Positions 18,252 through 27,257 of a stretch of 64,000 nucleotides of DNA are shown piece by piece (within the stretch, counting starts at the first letter, position 1; each line of letters begins with the position of its first letter). Source of the stretch: Lachnospiraceae bacterium (GTDB taxonomy: Bacteria > Bacillota > Clostridia > Lachnospirales > Lachnospiraceae). The DNA is taken from the NCBI GenBank assembly GCA_022510725.1, contig JAFLSW010000004.1, positions 1-64,000 on the forward strand, written 5' to 3'. The notes below the pieces were generated by a model. It saw only the letters and a program-made list of their open reading frames with translations. It was not told the origin of the DNA and did no database searches. A program made the translations under genes and the position numbers.

Positions 18252-19622
18252 CTAAAACCTAAAATACATAAACGGATTGTTGCCCATAGTCAGGATATAC
18301 CATATACTGAGCCAAAACAGCACTGTTAAAACAAGCATGCCCGGAATGGTATCCTTTCCCTTTTCATAAAGTTTTTTTGCTGCAGGCGTACACAGGAAAA
18401 CGCCAACAGCCATCAATAGTCCATATCTGGTCAGCTTATCATAAAAGACATCCATGGATGTGGAAACACCTTTTATAACACCAAACATGCGCCCAAGATA
18501 AATGCCCAATTCCTTTAGATCTGTGATAGCAAAGCATACCCAGGTAAGCATGATAACAAAACACACATAGATATGTCTCACTACGCTGACAATGGCTCCT
18601 TTTCCTTCCTGCTTCCCTTTTTTCTCCCGATATGAGGATAACAATTTTTCTGCCACAATAAAGAAACAGATCACCATGCCCCAGATCAGAAAATTGAAGC
18701 TCGCCCCATGCCATAGGGAGGTGAGGATCCAAACCACAAACAGATTAAATGCGGTTCTTTTTAACCCCTTCCTGTTTCCTCCCAGGGGAATATATACATA
18801 GTCGGTAAACCACTTACCAAGTGTCATATGCCACCTGCGGTAAAACTCCCTGATGCTTCCCGCTGCGTAGGGGAGATCAAAGTTTGCCGGCAGATAAAAG
18901 CCAAGCATATTGGCAAGTCCTATGGCCATAAGAGAATAGCCGTAAAAGTCAAAATAAATCTGCATGGAATAAGAGATAGCACCCATCCATGCCAAGGGCG
19001 CCGCTATACTGACATAGCCAATGGTGGATATCTCATGCCATAACAGAGCTAGCCTGTCTGCCATCAATACTTTAAAAAACAGGCCCCATGTAAATGTCTT
19101 TAACCCTTTGTCCACATTTTTAAGACATACATCCGGCTCCTTGATCTGTTCCGAAACCTGGCTGTAATTCACAATAGGTCCGGCTACCAGCTGGGGAAAC
19201 ATGCAGATATAGGTGCCCAGCTTGATAAAAGAAGTCTCACCCGGAATCCTGCCCCTGTAAACATCGATCAGATAGGACATGATCTGATAAGTATAAAAAC
19301 TGATCCCCAGAGGAAGGCCAATTTCCTCCGGCGCAATTTTAAAAGCAGTCAACATGCCTACATTCAAGACCATCATACATATAAAGCAGGCCTTTCGCAC
19401 AGTTTCTTTTCGCTGTGCATCCGGAGAAAGCAGACGGCCAAAAAAGTAATTGACCAACATGGATGCCAAAAGCAGGAGCACAAATATCGGCTCTCCATAT
19501 GCATAAAAAATAAGACTTCCCCCGAACAGGGTTATGTTTTTGTATGTATTAGGAGTTATATAATATAGAAACAAAAAAACGGGAAGAAATCCCAATAAGA
19601 ATTCTATACTGGAAAAAACCAC
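18252..19622 (-). CDS. MBOAT family O-acyltransferase (AlgI/DltB-like)
   Basis: A 456-residue integral membrane acyltransferase with about ten to twelve spans. Family signatures: LPLGISFYTYQIMSYLIDVYRG, FPQLVAGPIVNYSQV, EFYRRWHMTLGKWFTDYVYIPLGGN and LWHGASFNFLIWG with the catalytic histidine. AlgI-type sequences have this exact order. It probably moves acetyl groups across the membrane for the SGNH protein encoded next; the acceptor glycan is unknown. The start is GTG with a distant AAAGGA site, so the N-terminus is less certain. A promoter lies at 19654-19683. Confidence 0.92.
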   Translation of the reverse strand: MVFSSIEFLLGFLPVFLFLYYITPNTYKNITLFGGSLIFYAYGEPIFVLLLLASMLVNYFFGRLLSPDAQRKETVRKACFICMMVLNVGMLTAFKIAPEEIGLPLGISFYTYQIMSYLIDVYRGRIPGETSFIKLGTYICMFPQLVAGPIVNYSQVSEQIKEPDVCLKNVDKGLKTFTWGLFFKVLMADRLALLWHEISTIGYVSIAAPLAWMGAISYSMQIYFDFYGYSLMAIGLANMLGFYLPANFDLPYAAGSIREFYRRWHMTLGKWFTDYVYIPLGGNRKGLKRTAFNLFVVWILTSLWHGASFNFLIWGMVICFFIVAEKLLSSYREKKGKQEGKGAIVSVVRHIYVCFVIMLTWVCFAITDLKELGIYLGRMFGVIKGVSTSMDVFYDKLTRYGLLMAVGVFLCTPAAKKLYEKGKDTIPGMLVLTVLFWLSIWYILTMGNNPFMYFRF

Positions 19623-19653
19623 AAAATCACGCTCTATCCTTTGTATTTATACC

Positions 19654-19683
19654 ATTATATGCACATTTTTTCACAGTATACAA
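19654..19683 (-). promoter_or_regulatory. promoter of the MBOAT-SGNH unit
   Basis: TTGTAT (19683-19678) and TATAAT (19659-19654), spacing 18 bp, ending about 32 nt before the GTG start. Confidence 0.65.
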
Positions 19684-19719
19684 GTAGTAAAATAAGGTTT
19701 TTGCAAAAAAGTTTGTTTT

Positions 19720-20298
19720 TTATGGATTTTCGGTATTTTTCTTTATAACCAGACCAAAAACGCCTCCCAAAATGCCTCCTAAAATATGGGTAAACTGGGA
19801 AATATTGTCAGGAGTAAAAAGACCTGCCATGATCTGCTGTCCCAGATATAAGATCACCACTACAATCAAGGTAAGCGGAATGGTTCCTTCCTTCACACTG
19901 GTAACGGAGGATAAAATGATCATCATAAATACCACGCCGCTGGCACCTAACAAAGCCGTATTGGGAAACAGCATGATGTTGAACAGACCGGTCAGAAATG
20001 CAGTGATCAGGATCATCAGAAACAACAGCTTACTGCCATATTTTTCCTCCAGCATAGGACCTACCAAAAGGAGCATCATCATATTGTTGATATAATGAGA
20101 CAGATCCGCATGACCTAATACATGTCCGAAGAGTCTGATATAGGTTAAAGGATTTGCCGCTGAAGAACGATATACGCAAAAAAGGACTTGGGTGCTTTTA
20201 CCGCCTGTGATGTATCCTAAAAGCAGCGCCACAAAAGAGACAAGGGCAAAGCTTAATATGATTGGTGAATTGTAATCGATCTTTTTTAATATTTTCAT
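19720..20298 (-). CDS. rhomboid family intramembrane serine protease
   Basis: A 192-residue protease with six membrane spans. Seen: the HVLGHADLSHYINNMMML motif (HxxxxHxxxN in span 2), the catalytic serine in LLGASGVVFMMI (GASG, span 4) and the catalytic histidine in FTHILGGILGGVFG (span 6). It cleaves membrane proteins within the bilayer. GAGGAACACC precedes the ATG. Its start overlaps the stop of the decayed Rpn gene upstream by 4 nt. Confidence 0.93.
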   Translation of the reverse strand: MKILKKIDYNSPIILSFALVSFVALLLGYITGGKSTQVLFCVYRSSAANPLTYIRLFGHVLGHADLSHYINNMMMLLLVGPMLEEKYGSKLLFLMILITAFLTGLFNIMLFPNTALLGASGVVFMMIILSSVTSVKEGTIPLTLIVVVILYLGQQIMAGLFTPDNISQFTHILGGILGGVFGLVIKKNTENP

Positions 20299-20760
20299 AT
20301 GGTGTTCCTCTTCTCTTCCATAAGCTGACTGAGCATTTCTTCAAGATATCGTATTTTGGCATCTTTATCTGCCAACTGATTGTCTTTATCCGCCAGTTGT
20401 CTATCTTTTTCTGCTATTCTTTCTTCCATCTCGTCCATAAACTGGCTGGGTAGTTTGATCACTGATTCTGTCATTTTATTGGCCTCCTTTAACAGCTGGG
20501 GGTGGTTTTTTAGCACCCGTTTCACTGCCAAATGAAATAATTCATAATAGTTACTGTATTCCTTTTTCTGTTATGTATCCGTCCTGTAATTCCTCTTCCA
20601 ATATCAATATAATCTCCTGTAAAAACTCTGTCAACTCTTCCTCTGTCAGGGGATTTTTCTTCTTTCCCAATCTGGATCGGATCCTCAGGATGGTATAGGG
20701 GATAAAGAAATCTAGATGTTTTTCTCTGATCTGTTCTAGGGAGTAAGACTGGATATTCAG
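20295..20760 (-). pseudogene. Rpn family nuclease/putative transposase, C-terminal remnant with frameshift
   Basis: Two frames join to read the C-terminal half of an Rpn (PD-(D/E)XK) recombination-promoting nuclease: IQSYSLEQIREKHLDFFIPY...LGKKKNPLTEEELTEF in one frame, then KEYSNYYELFHLAVKRVLKN and a tail of QLADKDNQLADKDAKIRYLE repeats in another. The shift lies in an AAAAAGG run near 20557. The nuclease half is missing: nothing upstream of 20760 continues it. So it is truncated and broken. Family members are mobile, rapidly decaying genes in Lachnospiraceae; the name rests on my recognition of the C-terminal pattern. Confidence 0.75.
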
Positions 20761-21059
20761 TTATCGGTTACAAGTTGCTGTGAAATGCGGCGAAATGCCA
20801 GGAAAGATTGGCTGTCAGAAGGACAGTCAAAAGAAATCATTCACATGGAATTAGTATAGCAGAGGGATTGGGAAATGTAAATATAAAACAGCCTATAGTA
20901 TAACAAAAGAGAAGCCCGGAACCGGCGTCCAGACTTCTCTTTCTCTGATATAAATATGTATCAGCGATGCAGAGGGAGCAAAAACAATGTACGGACTCCA
21001 CACTACATCCTTTTTTGGAAGGGATTACGCCCTTCCTTTATAGTAAAACAAATTACCCA
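20761..21059. other. intergenic stretch after the butyrate operon
   Basis: About 300 bases without a gene. It holds the probable etfA terminator (20905-20940), a second hairpin GGAAGGG/CCCTTCC at about 21017-21036 without a clear T-run on the minus strand, and GGCTGTC/GACAGTC near 20810. The part nearest the Rpn remnant shows no continuing nuclease frame. Confidence 0.5.
20905..20940 (-). terminator. candidate terminator of the butyrate operon
   Basis: On the minus strand AGAGAAG pairs with CTTCTCT around a GC-rich 19-nt loop that can fold further (CCGG), followed by TTTT. It lies about 120 nt after the etfA stop. Confidence 0.5.
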
Positions 21060-22109
21060 TTATTTAGCAGCTAATGCTGCTTTGATGCTCTCAGTAAGCT
21101 GAGGCACGATCTTGTTTAAATCACCTACAACGCCGTAGTCTGCTACATCGAAGATAGGTGCATCTTCGTCCTTATTGATGGCTACAATGATATCGGACTC
21201 TTCCATACCGGCTACATGCTGGATCGCACCGGAAATGCCGATTGCAAAGTATACATTGGGACGAACGGTTTTACCGGTCTGTCCAACCTGCAGATCTTTG
21301 GGTTTCCAGCCGGAGTCTACAACTGCACGGGAGCAGCTTACAGTTCCGCCCAGAACTGCTGCTAAATCTTCTAACAACTTGAAGTTCTCAGGGCTTCCTA
21401 CGCCACGACCGCCGGATACTAAGATCTTAGCATCCATAATATCAACTGTATCGGAAACAGCTTTTACTACTTCCTTGATGCTTACATATCTGTTGTTAGG
21501 TGTAAAACCGGGATTGAACTCCTCTACAACTGCTTTTGCACCTTTGATAGGCTCGATCTTCTGCATAACGCCGGGACGAACCGTTGCCATCTGAGGACGG
21601 TTGTCAGGACATGCGATGGTTGCAATGGTATTGCCGCCAAATGCAGGACGGGTCATTAACAACTGATTGTGTTTCTGCTCGGACTCTTTTCCGGGAACTG
21701 CTACCAGAGGGAAATCACCGATCTCCAGTACGGTACAGTCAGCGGTAAGACCGGTTGCAACTCTTGCGGAAACGGTAGGACCCAAATCCCTTCCGATTGC
21801 GGTTGCACCAACCAGCACGATCTCAGGTTTATACTGATTGATAACGGAAGCAAGTGCATGTGCATAAGGCTCTGTTCTGTATTCCTTTAATTCAGGATCA
21901 TCTACTACGATAACCTTATCTGCACCATACTCTGCTAACTGATCTGCCAGTCCCTTGATACCGGAACCGATCAATACTGCGGTTACCTCTGTATTCAGAG
22001 GAGCAGCCAATTCTTTTGCCTTACCAAGTAATTCAAAAGCAATGCCGCTGATTTCATTGTCTACCTGCTGTGCAAAGACATATACACCTTTATATTCTTC
22101 TAAATTCAT
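21060..22109 (-). CDS. etfA: electron transfer flavoprotein alpha subunit
   Basis: With EtfB it forms the FAD-containing electron carrier that pairs with butyryl-CoA dehydrogenase. In clostridia the complex bifurcates electrons from NADH to crotonyl-CoA and ferredoxin. About 349 residues. The C-terminal FAD domain shows ILVSGGRGVGSPENF, SRAVVDSGWKP, VGQTGKTVRPNVYFAIGISG and AIQHVAGM. The ATG at 22109 gives the natural MNLEEYKGVYVFAQQ; two in-frame GTG codons at 22121 and 22118 are close to AAGGA, so a start four residues earlier is possible. Last gene of the operon, 28 nt after etfB. Confidence 0.95.
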   Translation of the reverse strand: MNLEEYKGVYVFAQQVDNEISGIAFELLGKAKELAAPLNTEVTAVLIGSGIKGLADQLAEYGADKVIVVDDPELKEYRTEPYAHALASVINQYKPEIVLVGATAIGRDLGPTVSARVATGLTADCTVLEIGDFPLVAVPGKESEQKHNQLLMTRPAFGGNTIATIACPDNRPQMATVRPGVMQKIEPIKGAKAVVEEFNPGFTPNNRYVSIKEVVKAVSDTVDIMDAKILVSGGRGVGSPENFKLLEDLAAVLGGTVSCSRAVVDSGWKPKDLQVGQTGKTVRPNVYFAIGISGAIQHVAGMEESDIIVAINKDEDAPIFDVADYGVVGDLNKIVPQLTESIKAALAAK

Positions 22110-22137
22110 CTTATTCACCACTTTTCCTTATAATATA

Positions 22138-22923
22138 TTAGATCACATGTTTCTCTTTTAATTTGCCTACAATGTATTCAACTGCATCCTCGGGAGAATC
22201 GGGAACAACCTTTTCTCCTGCGCCCTTGCGCACCTTATCGGATGCCTTTGCGATCTTGGTAGGAGAACCTGCCAGACCTAAGTTGGAATCATCTACATCC
22301 TTTAAGTCTGCTCTGCCCCATGTGGTGATCTCTGCCTTGCATGCATCGAAGATTCCACCGGGTGTCATGTAACGGGGCTCATTTAATTCGGAAAGAGCCG
22401 TGATCAGACAGGGCATCTGTGCCTCTAATACATGATATCTGTCATCATACTGACGCTGTACGGTTACTTTGTTGCCGTCTACTTTGATATCCTGTGCATA
22501 GGAGATAACCGGAAGTCCCAAATGCTCTGCGATCTGAGGACCAACCTGTGCGGTATCACCATCGATAGCCTGACGGCCTGTGATGATCAGGTCATAATCC
22601 AGATTTCTGATGGCACCTGCAATGGTAGTGGATGTAGCCCAGGTATCTGCACCGCCCAATACTCTGTCGGTTACTAAGATGCCCTTATCTGCACCCATAG
22701 CGATTGCTTCACGAAGCACATCTGCTGCCTTGGGAAGACCCATGGTAAGAACGGTTACTTCTGCACCGTACTGATCTTTTAATCTTAATGCTGCCTCTAA
22801 GCCCGCTTTGTCATCGGGGTTCATGATAGCAAGCATTGCACCTCTATCCAGTGTTCCGTCCGGATTGAACTTAACGCCGCCCTTTGTATCCGGAACCTGT
22901 TTAATACAAACGATGATTTTCAC
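22138..22923 (-). CDS. etfB: electron transfer flavoprotein beta subunit
   Basis: A 261-residue partner of EtfA that holds the second nucleotide site (AMP or FAD in bifurcating Etf). Seen: MKIIVCIKQVPDTKGGVKF at the N-terminus, MNPDDKAGLEAALRLKD, and the EtfB signature around ALSELNEPRYMTPGGIFDA. The start is GTG with TAGGAGGT upstream. It lies 13 nt after bcd and 28 nt before etfA, giving the bcd-etfB-etfA block seen in butyrate producers. Confidence 0.95.
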   Translation of the reverse strand: MKIIVCIKQVPDTKGGVKFNPDGTLDRGAMLAIMNPDDKAGLEAALRLKDQYGAEVTVLTMGLPKAADVLREAIAMGADKGILVTDRVLGGADTWATSTTIAGAIRNLDYDLIITGRQAIDGDTAQVGPQIAEHLGLPVISYAQDIKVDGNKVTVQRQYDDRYHVLEAQMPCLITALSELNEPRYMTPGGIFDACKAEITTWGRADLKDVDDSNLGLAGSPTKIAKASDKVRKGAGEKVVPDSPEDAVEYIVGKLKEKHVI

Positions 22924-22936
22924 GATAATGTACCTC

Positions 22937-24088
22937 CTATTTTAATAAACTGCCAGAAATAACCATACGCTGAACTTCGGAAGTTCCTTCGTAGATTTCT
23001 GTGATCTTTGCATCACGCATCATACGCTCAACATCATATTCTCTGATGTAACCGTATCCGCCATGTAACTGAACGCACTTGGTTGTTACTTCCATTGCTA
23101 CTTCTGCAGCATATAATTTTGCCATAGCAGCTTCTACTGAGTAGGATTTCTGGGTTGCCTTAGCCATTGCAGCCTTGTAAACCAGCATCTGTGCCGCCTC
23201 TACTTTGGTAGCCATGTCAGCAAGCTGGAACTGGGTGTTCTGGAACTGTGCGATGGATCTGCCAAACTGTTTTCTTTCTTTTACATAGTTGATGGTAGTT
23301 TCCAAAGCGCCCTCTGCCAGACCCAATGCCTGAGCAGCGATACCGATACGTCCGCCGTCCAAGGTATGCATTGCGATATTAAAGCCTTTTCCCTTCTGTC
23401 CTAAAAGGTTATCCTTAGGAATGCGGCAGTCTGTAAAGATCAGCTCGTATGTAGAAGAACCGCGGATACCCATTTTGTTTTCCTTTGTACCAAAGGAAAA
23501 GCCGGGTGTACCTTTTTCTACGATGAATGCGGAGATCTCTTTCTGCATTCTGCCCCGTTTCTCGATCTTGCCAGTCACAGCGATAACGATATAGATATCA
23601 GCTTCTTTACCGTTTGTGATGAAGCACTTGGAGCCATTTAATACCCATTCGTCTCCATCCAGTACAGCCTTGGTCTGCTGACCCTGAGCGTCTGTACCTG
23701 CACCGGGCTCGGTCAGACCGAAAGCGCCTAACTTCTCACCTTTTGCAAGGGGTACTACATATTTCTGTTTCTGCTCCTCTGTTCCGTAGGTCATGATGGG
23801 GTCAATACAAAGGGATGTATGAGCCGATACGATAACGCCTGTTGTACCGCAGACCTTGGAAAGCTCTTCTACGCACATAGCATATGCCAAAGGATCGCAG
23901 CCCTGTCCGCCGTACTCCTTGGGTACAGGGATTCCGAGAAAACCGTATTTAGCCATTTTTTCTACTGTGGCTCTCGGGAAGGTTTCTGTTTCATCTACCT
24001 CCTGTGCAAGAGGTTTTACTTCGTTTTCGGCGAAATCTTTAAAAAGCTGTCTCGCCATTTCATGTTCTTTGCTTAAAGTAAAATCCAT
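22937..24088 (-). CDS. bcd: butyryl-CoA dehydrogenase
   Basis: Reduces crotonyl-CoA to butyryl-CoA with electrons from EtfAB. An FAD enzyme of the acyl-CoA dehydrogenase family with 383 residues. Motifs: FGLTEPGAGTDAQG, CFITNGKEADIYIV (FAD/substrate contacts), RKQFGRSIAQFQ, QLHGGYGYIREY and the catalytic glutamate in YEGTSEVQRM. The frame is open to 24106, but GGAGGAAAG precedes the ATG at 24088 with proper spacing, giving MDFTLSKEHEMARQL. Gene order thl-crt-hbd-bcd-etfB-etfA supports the butyryl-CoA role. Confidence 0.95.
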   Translation of the reverse strand: MDFTLSKEHEMARQLFKDFAENEVKPLAQEVDETETFPRATVEKMAKYGFLGIPVPKEYGGQGCDPLAYAMCVEELSKVCGTTGVIVSAHTSLCIDPIMTYGTEEQKQKYVVPLAKGEKLGAFGLTEPGAGTDAQGQQTKAVLDGDEWVLNGSKCFITNGKEADIYIVIAVTGKIEKRGRMQKEISAFIVEKGTPGFSFGTKENKMGIRGSSTYELIFTDCRIPKDNLLGQKGKGFNIAMHTLDGGRIGIAAQALGLAEGALETTINYVKERKQFGRSIAQFQNTQFQLADMATKVEAAQMLVYKAAMAKATQKSYSVEAAMAKLYAAEVAMEVTTKCVQLHGGYGYIREYDVERMMRDAKITEIYEGTSEVQRMVISGSLLK

Positions 24089-24121
24089 GATTGTTCTTTC
24101 CTCCATTTTATTATTGAATCA

Positions 24122-24961
24122 TTAATTGCTGTAATCGTAGAAGCCGATGCCTGTCTTTCTTCCCAGCTTCCTTGCACGAACCATCTTTCTTAAGAGAGGA
24201 GCGGGACGATATTTGGAATCGCCTGTCTCAGCATAGATAACTTCCATGATAGCAAGGACAATATCCAGACCAATGTAGTCACCCAGCTCAAGGGGTCCCA
24301 TAGGATGGTTTGCACCCAGCTTCATAGCGGTATCGATATCGCTTGCGGAAGCAACGCCTGCTTCTAATACGCAGATACCTTCGTTGATCATAGGGATCAG
24401 GATTCTGTTTACAACGAAACCTGCTGCCTCGTTTACTTCAACGGGAGTCTTGCCGATCTCTTCGGAGATAGCTTTTACTTTGTTGTATACTTCATCAGTG
24501 GTGTTCTCGCCACGGATAACCTCGATCAGCTTCATAACAGGAGCGGGATTGAAGAAGTGCATACCGATGACACATCTGTCAAGTCCTGCACCGATCTCTG
24601 TAATGGAAAGAGAGGAGGTGTTGGTTGCAAAAATACAATCGGGTTTGCAGATATCCTGTAACTCTTTGAATGTCTGCTTTTTGATATCCATTACTTCCAG
24701 AGCTGCTTCCACGATCAGGTCACAGTCGGTACAGATATCTTTTACGCCTGTTGTGATCTTTCCAAGAATCTTGTCCGCATCTTCCTGGGACATTTTTCCT
24801 TTTGCAACACGCTTCTCAAAGCCTTTTGCAATCTTGTTCTTTCCGTTTGCCGCAAATTCCTCGTTGATATCGCAAAGAAATACCTCATAACCTTCTGTCT
24901 GAGCAAAAGCCTGTGCGATACCGGAGCCCATTGTGCCGGCACCAATAATACCTACCTTCAT
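24122..24961 (-). CDS. hbd: 3-hydroxybutyryl-CoA dehydrogenase
   Basis: Reduces acetoacetyl-CoA to 3-hydroxybutyryl-CoA with NAD(P)H. About 279 residues. The N-terminal Rossmann motif is [18 protein letters not shown]; the catalytic region is [19 protein letters not shown] and [17 protein letters not shown] [31 protein letters not shown] closes the active site. AAAGGAGGATCTACA sets the ATG at 24961; the longer frame to 24985 is rejected. A strong hairpin sits between crt and this gene. Confidence 0.96.
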   Translation of the reverse strand: MKVGIIGAGTMGSGIAQAFAQTEGYEVFLCDINEEFAANGKNKIAKGFEKRVAKGKMSQEDADKILGKITTGVKDICTDCDLIVEAALEVMDIKKQTFKELQDICKPDCIFATNTSSLSITEIGAGLDRCVIGMHFFNPAPVMKLIEVIRGENTTDEVYNKVKAISEEIGKTPVEVNEAAGFVVNRILIPMINEGICVLEAGVASASDIDTAMKLGANHPMGPLELGDYIGLDIVLAIMEVIYAETGDSKYRPAPLLRKMVRARKLGRKTGIGFYDYSN

Positions 24962-24997
24962 TGTAGATCCTCCTTTATCATTCATTTATATTTTCCC

Positions 24998-25022
24998 GAA
25001 GGGCTTTCATGGAAAACCCTCC
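24998..25022 (-). promoter_or_regulatory. intercistronic hairpin between crt and hbd
   Basis: An 11-bp stem (GAAGGGCTTTC with GAAAACCCTCC on the plus strand, one or two G-U pairs) and a 3-nt loop. No T-run follows on the minus strand, so it is more likely an RNA stability or processing element than a terminator. Confidence 0.55.
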
Positions 25023-25041
25023 GATTTGATCCTAAATGGGA

Positions 25042-25827
25042 TTAGCAGTTCTTGAACGGCTCTTTTACTTTTTCTTTGTTCTTGTCTAAGAAAAATGCCA
25101 TGCCGTATTTCTGGTCTTCTGTTTCAAAGCAGTCGCCAAACAGCTTCTCTTCGATAACGATGGCCTGATCCATATCTACCTCTAAACCGTCGTTGATGGC
25201 TTTCTTGCAGTTGCGAACAGCGATAGGCGCATTCTTTGCAATGGAGCCTGCCAGCTTCTCTGCTGCTGCCATTAACTCTTCCTGAGGATATACCGCATTA
25301 ACAAGACCAATCCGCAATGCTTCATCTGCTTTGATGTTTCTTGCAGAGTAGATCATCTGTTTTGCCATGCCGGGTCCTACCAGTCTTGCCAGTCTCTGGG
25401 TACCGCCAAAGCCGGGTGTGATACCAAGGCCAACCTCAGGCTGTCCGAATACTGCGTTGTCGGAACAGATCCTGATGTCGCAGCTCATGGAGATCTCACA
25501 GCCGCCGCCTAAAGCAAAGCCGTTTACTGCTGCAATAACGGGGATAGGGAATGTTTCCAACTTGCGGAATACATCGTTTCCTTTCTTACCGAATGCTTCG
25601 CCTTCTGCTTTGGTAAGGGTGCTCATCTCTCCGATATCCGCACCTGCCACGAAGGACTTCTCTCCTGCACCTGTTAAGATCAGGCATCTGATGGTGGAAA
25701 GATCAACTGCATCCAAAGTCTGATCCAGCTCTTCCAGCACCTGGGAATTTAATGCGTTTAATGCTTTTTCTCTGCTGATGGTAATGGTTCCAACAGCACC
25801 TTTTGCTTCGTAAACTACGAATTCCAT
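25042..25827 (-). CDS. crt: 3-hydroxybutyryl-CoA dehydratase (crotonase)
   Basis: Dehydrates 3-hydroxybutyryl-CoA to crotonyl-CoA. A 261-residue enoyl-CoA hydratase family protein. Oxyanion-hole region KSFVAGADIGEM and NGFALGGGCEISMSCD, with one catalytic Glu in GCEIS and the second in GQPEVGLGITPGFGGTQRL. AGGAGGGATACATAC sets the ATG. Second gene of the butyrate operon; a large hairpin separates it from thl. Confidence 0.95.
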   Translation of the reverse strand: MEFVVYEAKGAVGTITISREKALNALNSQVLEELDQTLDAVDLSTIRCLILTGAGEKSFVAGADIGEMSTLTKAEGEAFGKKGNDVFRKLETFPIPVIAAVNGFALGGGCEISMSCDIRICSDNAVFGQPEVGLGITPGFGGTQRLARLVGPGMAKQMIYSARNIKADEALRIGLVNAVYPQEELMAAAEKLAGSIAKNAPIAVRNCKKAINDGLEVDMDQAIVIEEKLFGDCFETEDQKYGMAFFLDKNKEKVKEPFKNC

Positions 25828-25861
25828 ATGTATGTATCCCTCCTATTATCATATAATGCGC

Positions 25862-25906
25862 AAAAACACCTTGACTTATCTCCCGCCTGGGAGACAAGCC
25901 ATGGTG
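25862..25906 (-). terminator. thl-crt intercistronic hairpin with T-run (partial terminator or attenuator)
   Basis: Two 18-base arms (25867-25884 and 25889-25906) pair across a 4-base loop with only three mismatches or wobbles, and five T follow on the minus strand. It has full terminator form inside an operon, so it probably lets only part of the thl transcript continue, or marks an mRNA end after processing. Confidence 0.75.
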
Positions 25907-25925
25907 CATTTTAGTTTGTGTATGT

Positions 25926-27107
25926 TTATTCTCTTTCTACGATGGTTGCGCAGCCCATACCGCCGCCGATACACAGGGTAGCAAGGCCTTTCTTAGCGCC
26001 TTTTGCTTCCATCTCATGAAGCAGGGTTACTAAGATACGGCATCCGGAAGCGCCAACAGGATGGCCAAGTGCAATGGCACCGCCGTTGGGGTTTAACTGC
26101 TTCTCCACATCGATGCCCAGATCTTTTCCTACTGCAACAGACTGTGCTGCAAATGCCTCGTTTGCCTCGATGATATCGAAGTCTTCGATCTTTAATCCGG
26201 CTTTCTCCATTGCTTTCTTGGATGCGGGAACCGGACCGATACCCATTACCTCGGGTCTGCAGCCTGCCAGAGCGCCTGCTACAAAGGTAGCCATGGGTTT
26301 TACACCCAGCTCTTTTGCTTTCTCTTCGCTCATAACAACGATCGCTGCTGCACCGTCATTGATACCGGAAGCGTTACCTGCGGTAACAAATCCGTCAGGA
26401 TTGATGGTACGAAGTTTTGCCAGACCTTCCATAGTTGTACCGGGTCTGGGGCCTTCGTCTTTATTGAAAATGATGGTCTCTTTTTTCTTTTTGATCTCTA
26501 CAGGAACGATCTCCTTGTCAAATGCGCCTGCCTCCTGAGCTGCAACTGCCTTATTCTGGCTTGCTACTGCAAATGCATCCAGCTCTTCTCTGGTCAATCC
26601 CCATTCTTCACAGATATTGTCTGCTGTTTTGATCATATGGTAGTTGTTGAATGCATCCCATAATGCATCGTTTACCATGGTATCCACCAGGGTGCCGTTG
26701 TTCATTCTGTAACCGAAACGGCCCTGCATCATCGCATAAGGAGCCATGGACATATTTTCCATACCGCCTGCCACTACGATGTCAGCATCTCCTGCCTGAA
26801 TCATCTGAGCAGCCATGTTAACACAATTCAAACCGGAACCGCAGACAACATTGATCGTCACTGCGGGAGTCTCAACGGGTAAGCCCGCCTTAATGCTGGC
26901 CTGACGAGCCACATTCTGACCCTGACCTGCCTGGATTACACAGCCCATGTACACATGATCTACCGCCTCGGGAGCAACTCCTGCTCTTTTTAAGGCTTCC
27001 TTGATTACGATTGCGCCCAGCTCAGGTGCCGGCGTTGTGCTTAAGGAACCGCCCATTGTACCGATTGCGGTACGGCATGCGCCTGCTAATACGACTTTTT
27101 TTGCCAT
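25926..27107 (-). CDS. thl: acetyl-CoA acetyltransferase (thiolase)
   Basis: Condenses two acetyl-CoA to acetoacetyl-CoA, the entry to the butyrate pathway. About 393 residues. The nucleophile Cys is in [14 protein letters not shown], then [16 protein letters not shown], the histidine motif [13 protein letters not shown] and the second Cys in [27 protein letters not shown] sets the ATG at 27107 ([16 protein letters not shown]); the 38 upstream codons overlap the promoter and operator and are not coding. First gene of the operon, with its own promoter. Confidence 0.96.
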   Translation of the reverse strand: MAKKVVLAGACRTAIGTMGGSLSTTPAPELGAIVIKEALKRAGVAPEAVDHVYMGCVIQAGQGQNVARQASIKAGLPVETPAVTINVVCGSGLNCVNMAAQMIQAGDADIVVAGGMENMSMAPYAMMQGRFGYRMNNGTLVDTMVNDALWDAFNNYHMIKTADNICEEWGLTREELDAFAVASQNKAVAAQEAGAFDKEIVPVEIKKKKETIIFNKDEGPRPGTTMEGLAKLRTINPDGFVTAGNASGINDGAAAIVVMSEEKAKELGVKPMATFVAGALAGCRPEVMGIGPVPASKKAMEKAGLKIEDFDIIEANEAFAAQSVAVGKDLGIDVEKQLNPNGGAIALGHPVGASGCRILVTLLHEMEAKGAKKGLATLCIGGGMGCATIVERE

Positions 27108-27160
27108 CTTTTTTTCCTCCACCTTCATTGATATCTTGCGATTGTCACGCTTTGCAATGA

Positions 27161-27178
27161 TTGTTATTTTTTTATCAT
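27161..27178. promoter_or_regulatory. candidate Rex-type operator in the thl leader
   Basis: TTGTTA, six T, then TATCAT: an 18-bp site matching about 11 of 14 defined positions of the clostridial Rex consensus (TTGTTAAnnnnTTAACAA). It lies just downstream of the predicted -10. It is also framed by GCAATGAT/ATCATTGC (27154-27161/27174-27181), an 8-bp inverted repeat. Rex is known to repress these genes when NADH/NAD+ is low; the match here is imperfect. Confidence 0.4.
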
Positions 27179-27192
27179 TGCCGACTATTTTA

Positions 27193-27221
27193 ATTTTAAC
27201 ATAGGGACAACCTTTTTGCAA
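27193..27221 (-). promoter_or_regulatory. promoter of the thl-crt-hbd-bcd-etfBA operon
   Basis: TTGCAA (27221-27216) and TAAAAT (27198-27193) with 17-bp spacing, followed by a leader of about 80 nt. Confidence 0.7.
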
Positions 27222-27257
27222 TGATTTTAAGAGGAAACATTAGGCAAAAAACAAGGG

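Noticed and set aside
27108..27221. A longer thiolase frame adding 38 residues at the N-terminus.
   Set aside because: The extra part contains the promoter and operator region; the ATG at 27107 has an excellent ribosome binding site and gives a normal thiolase start.
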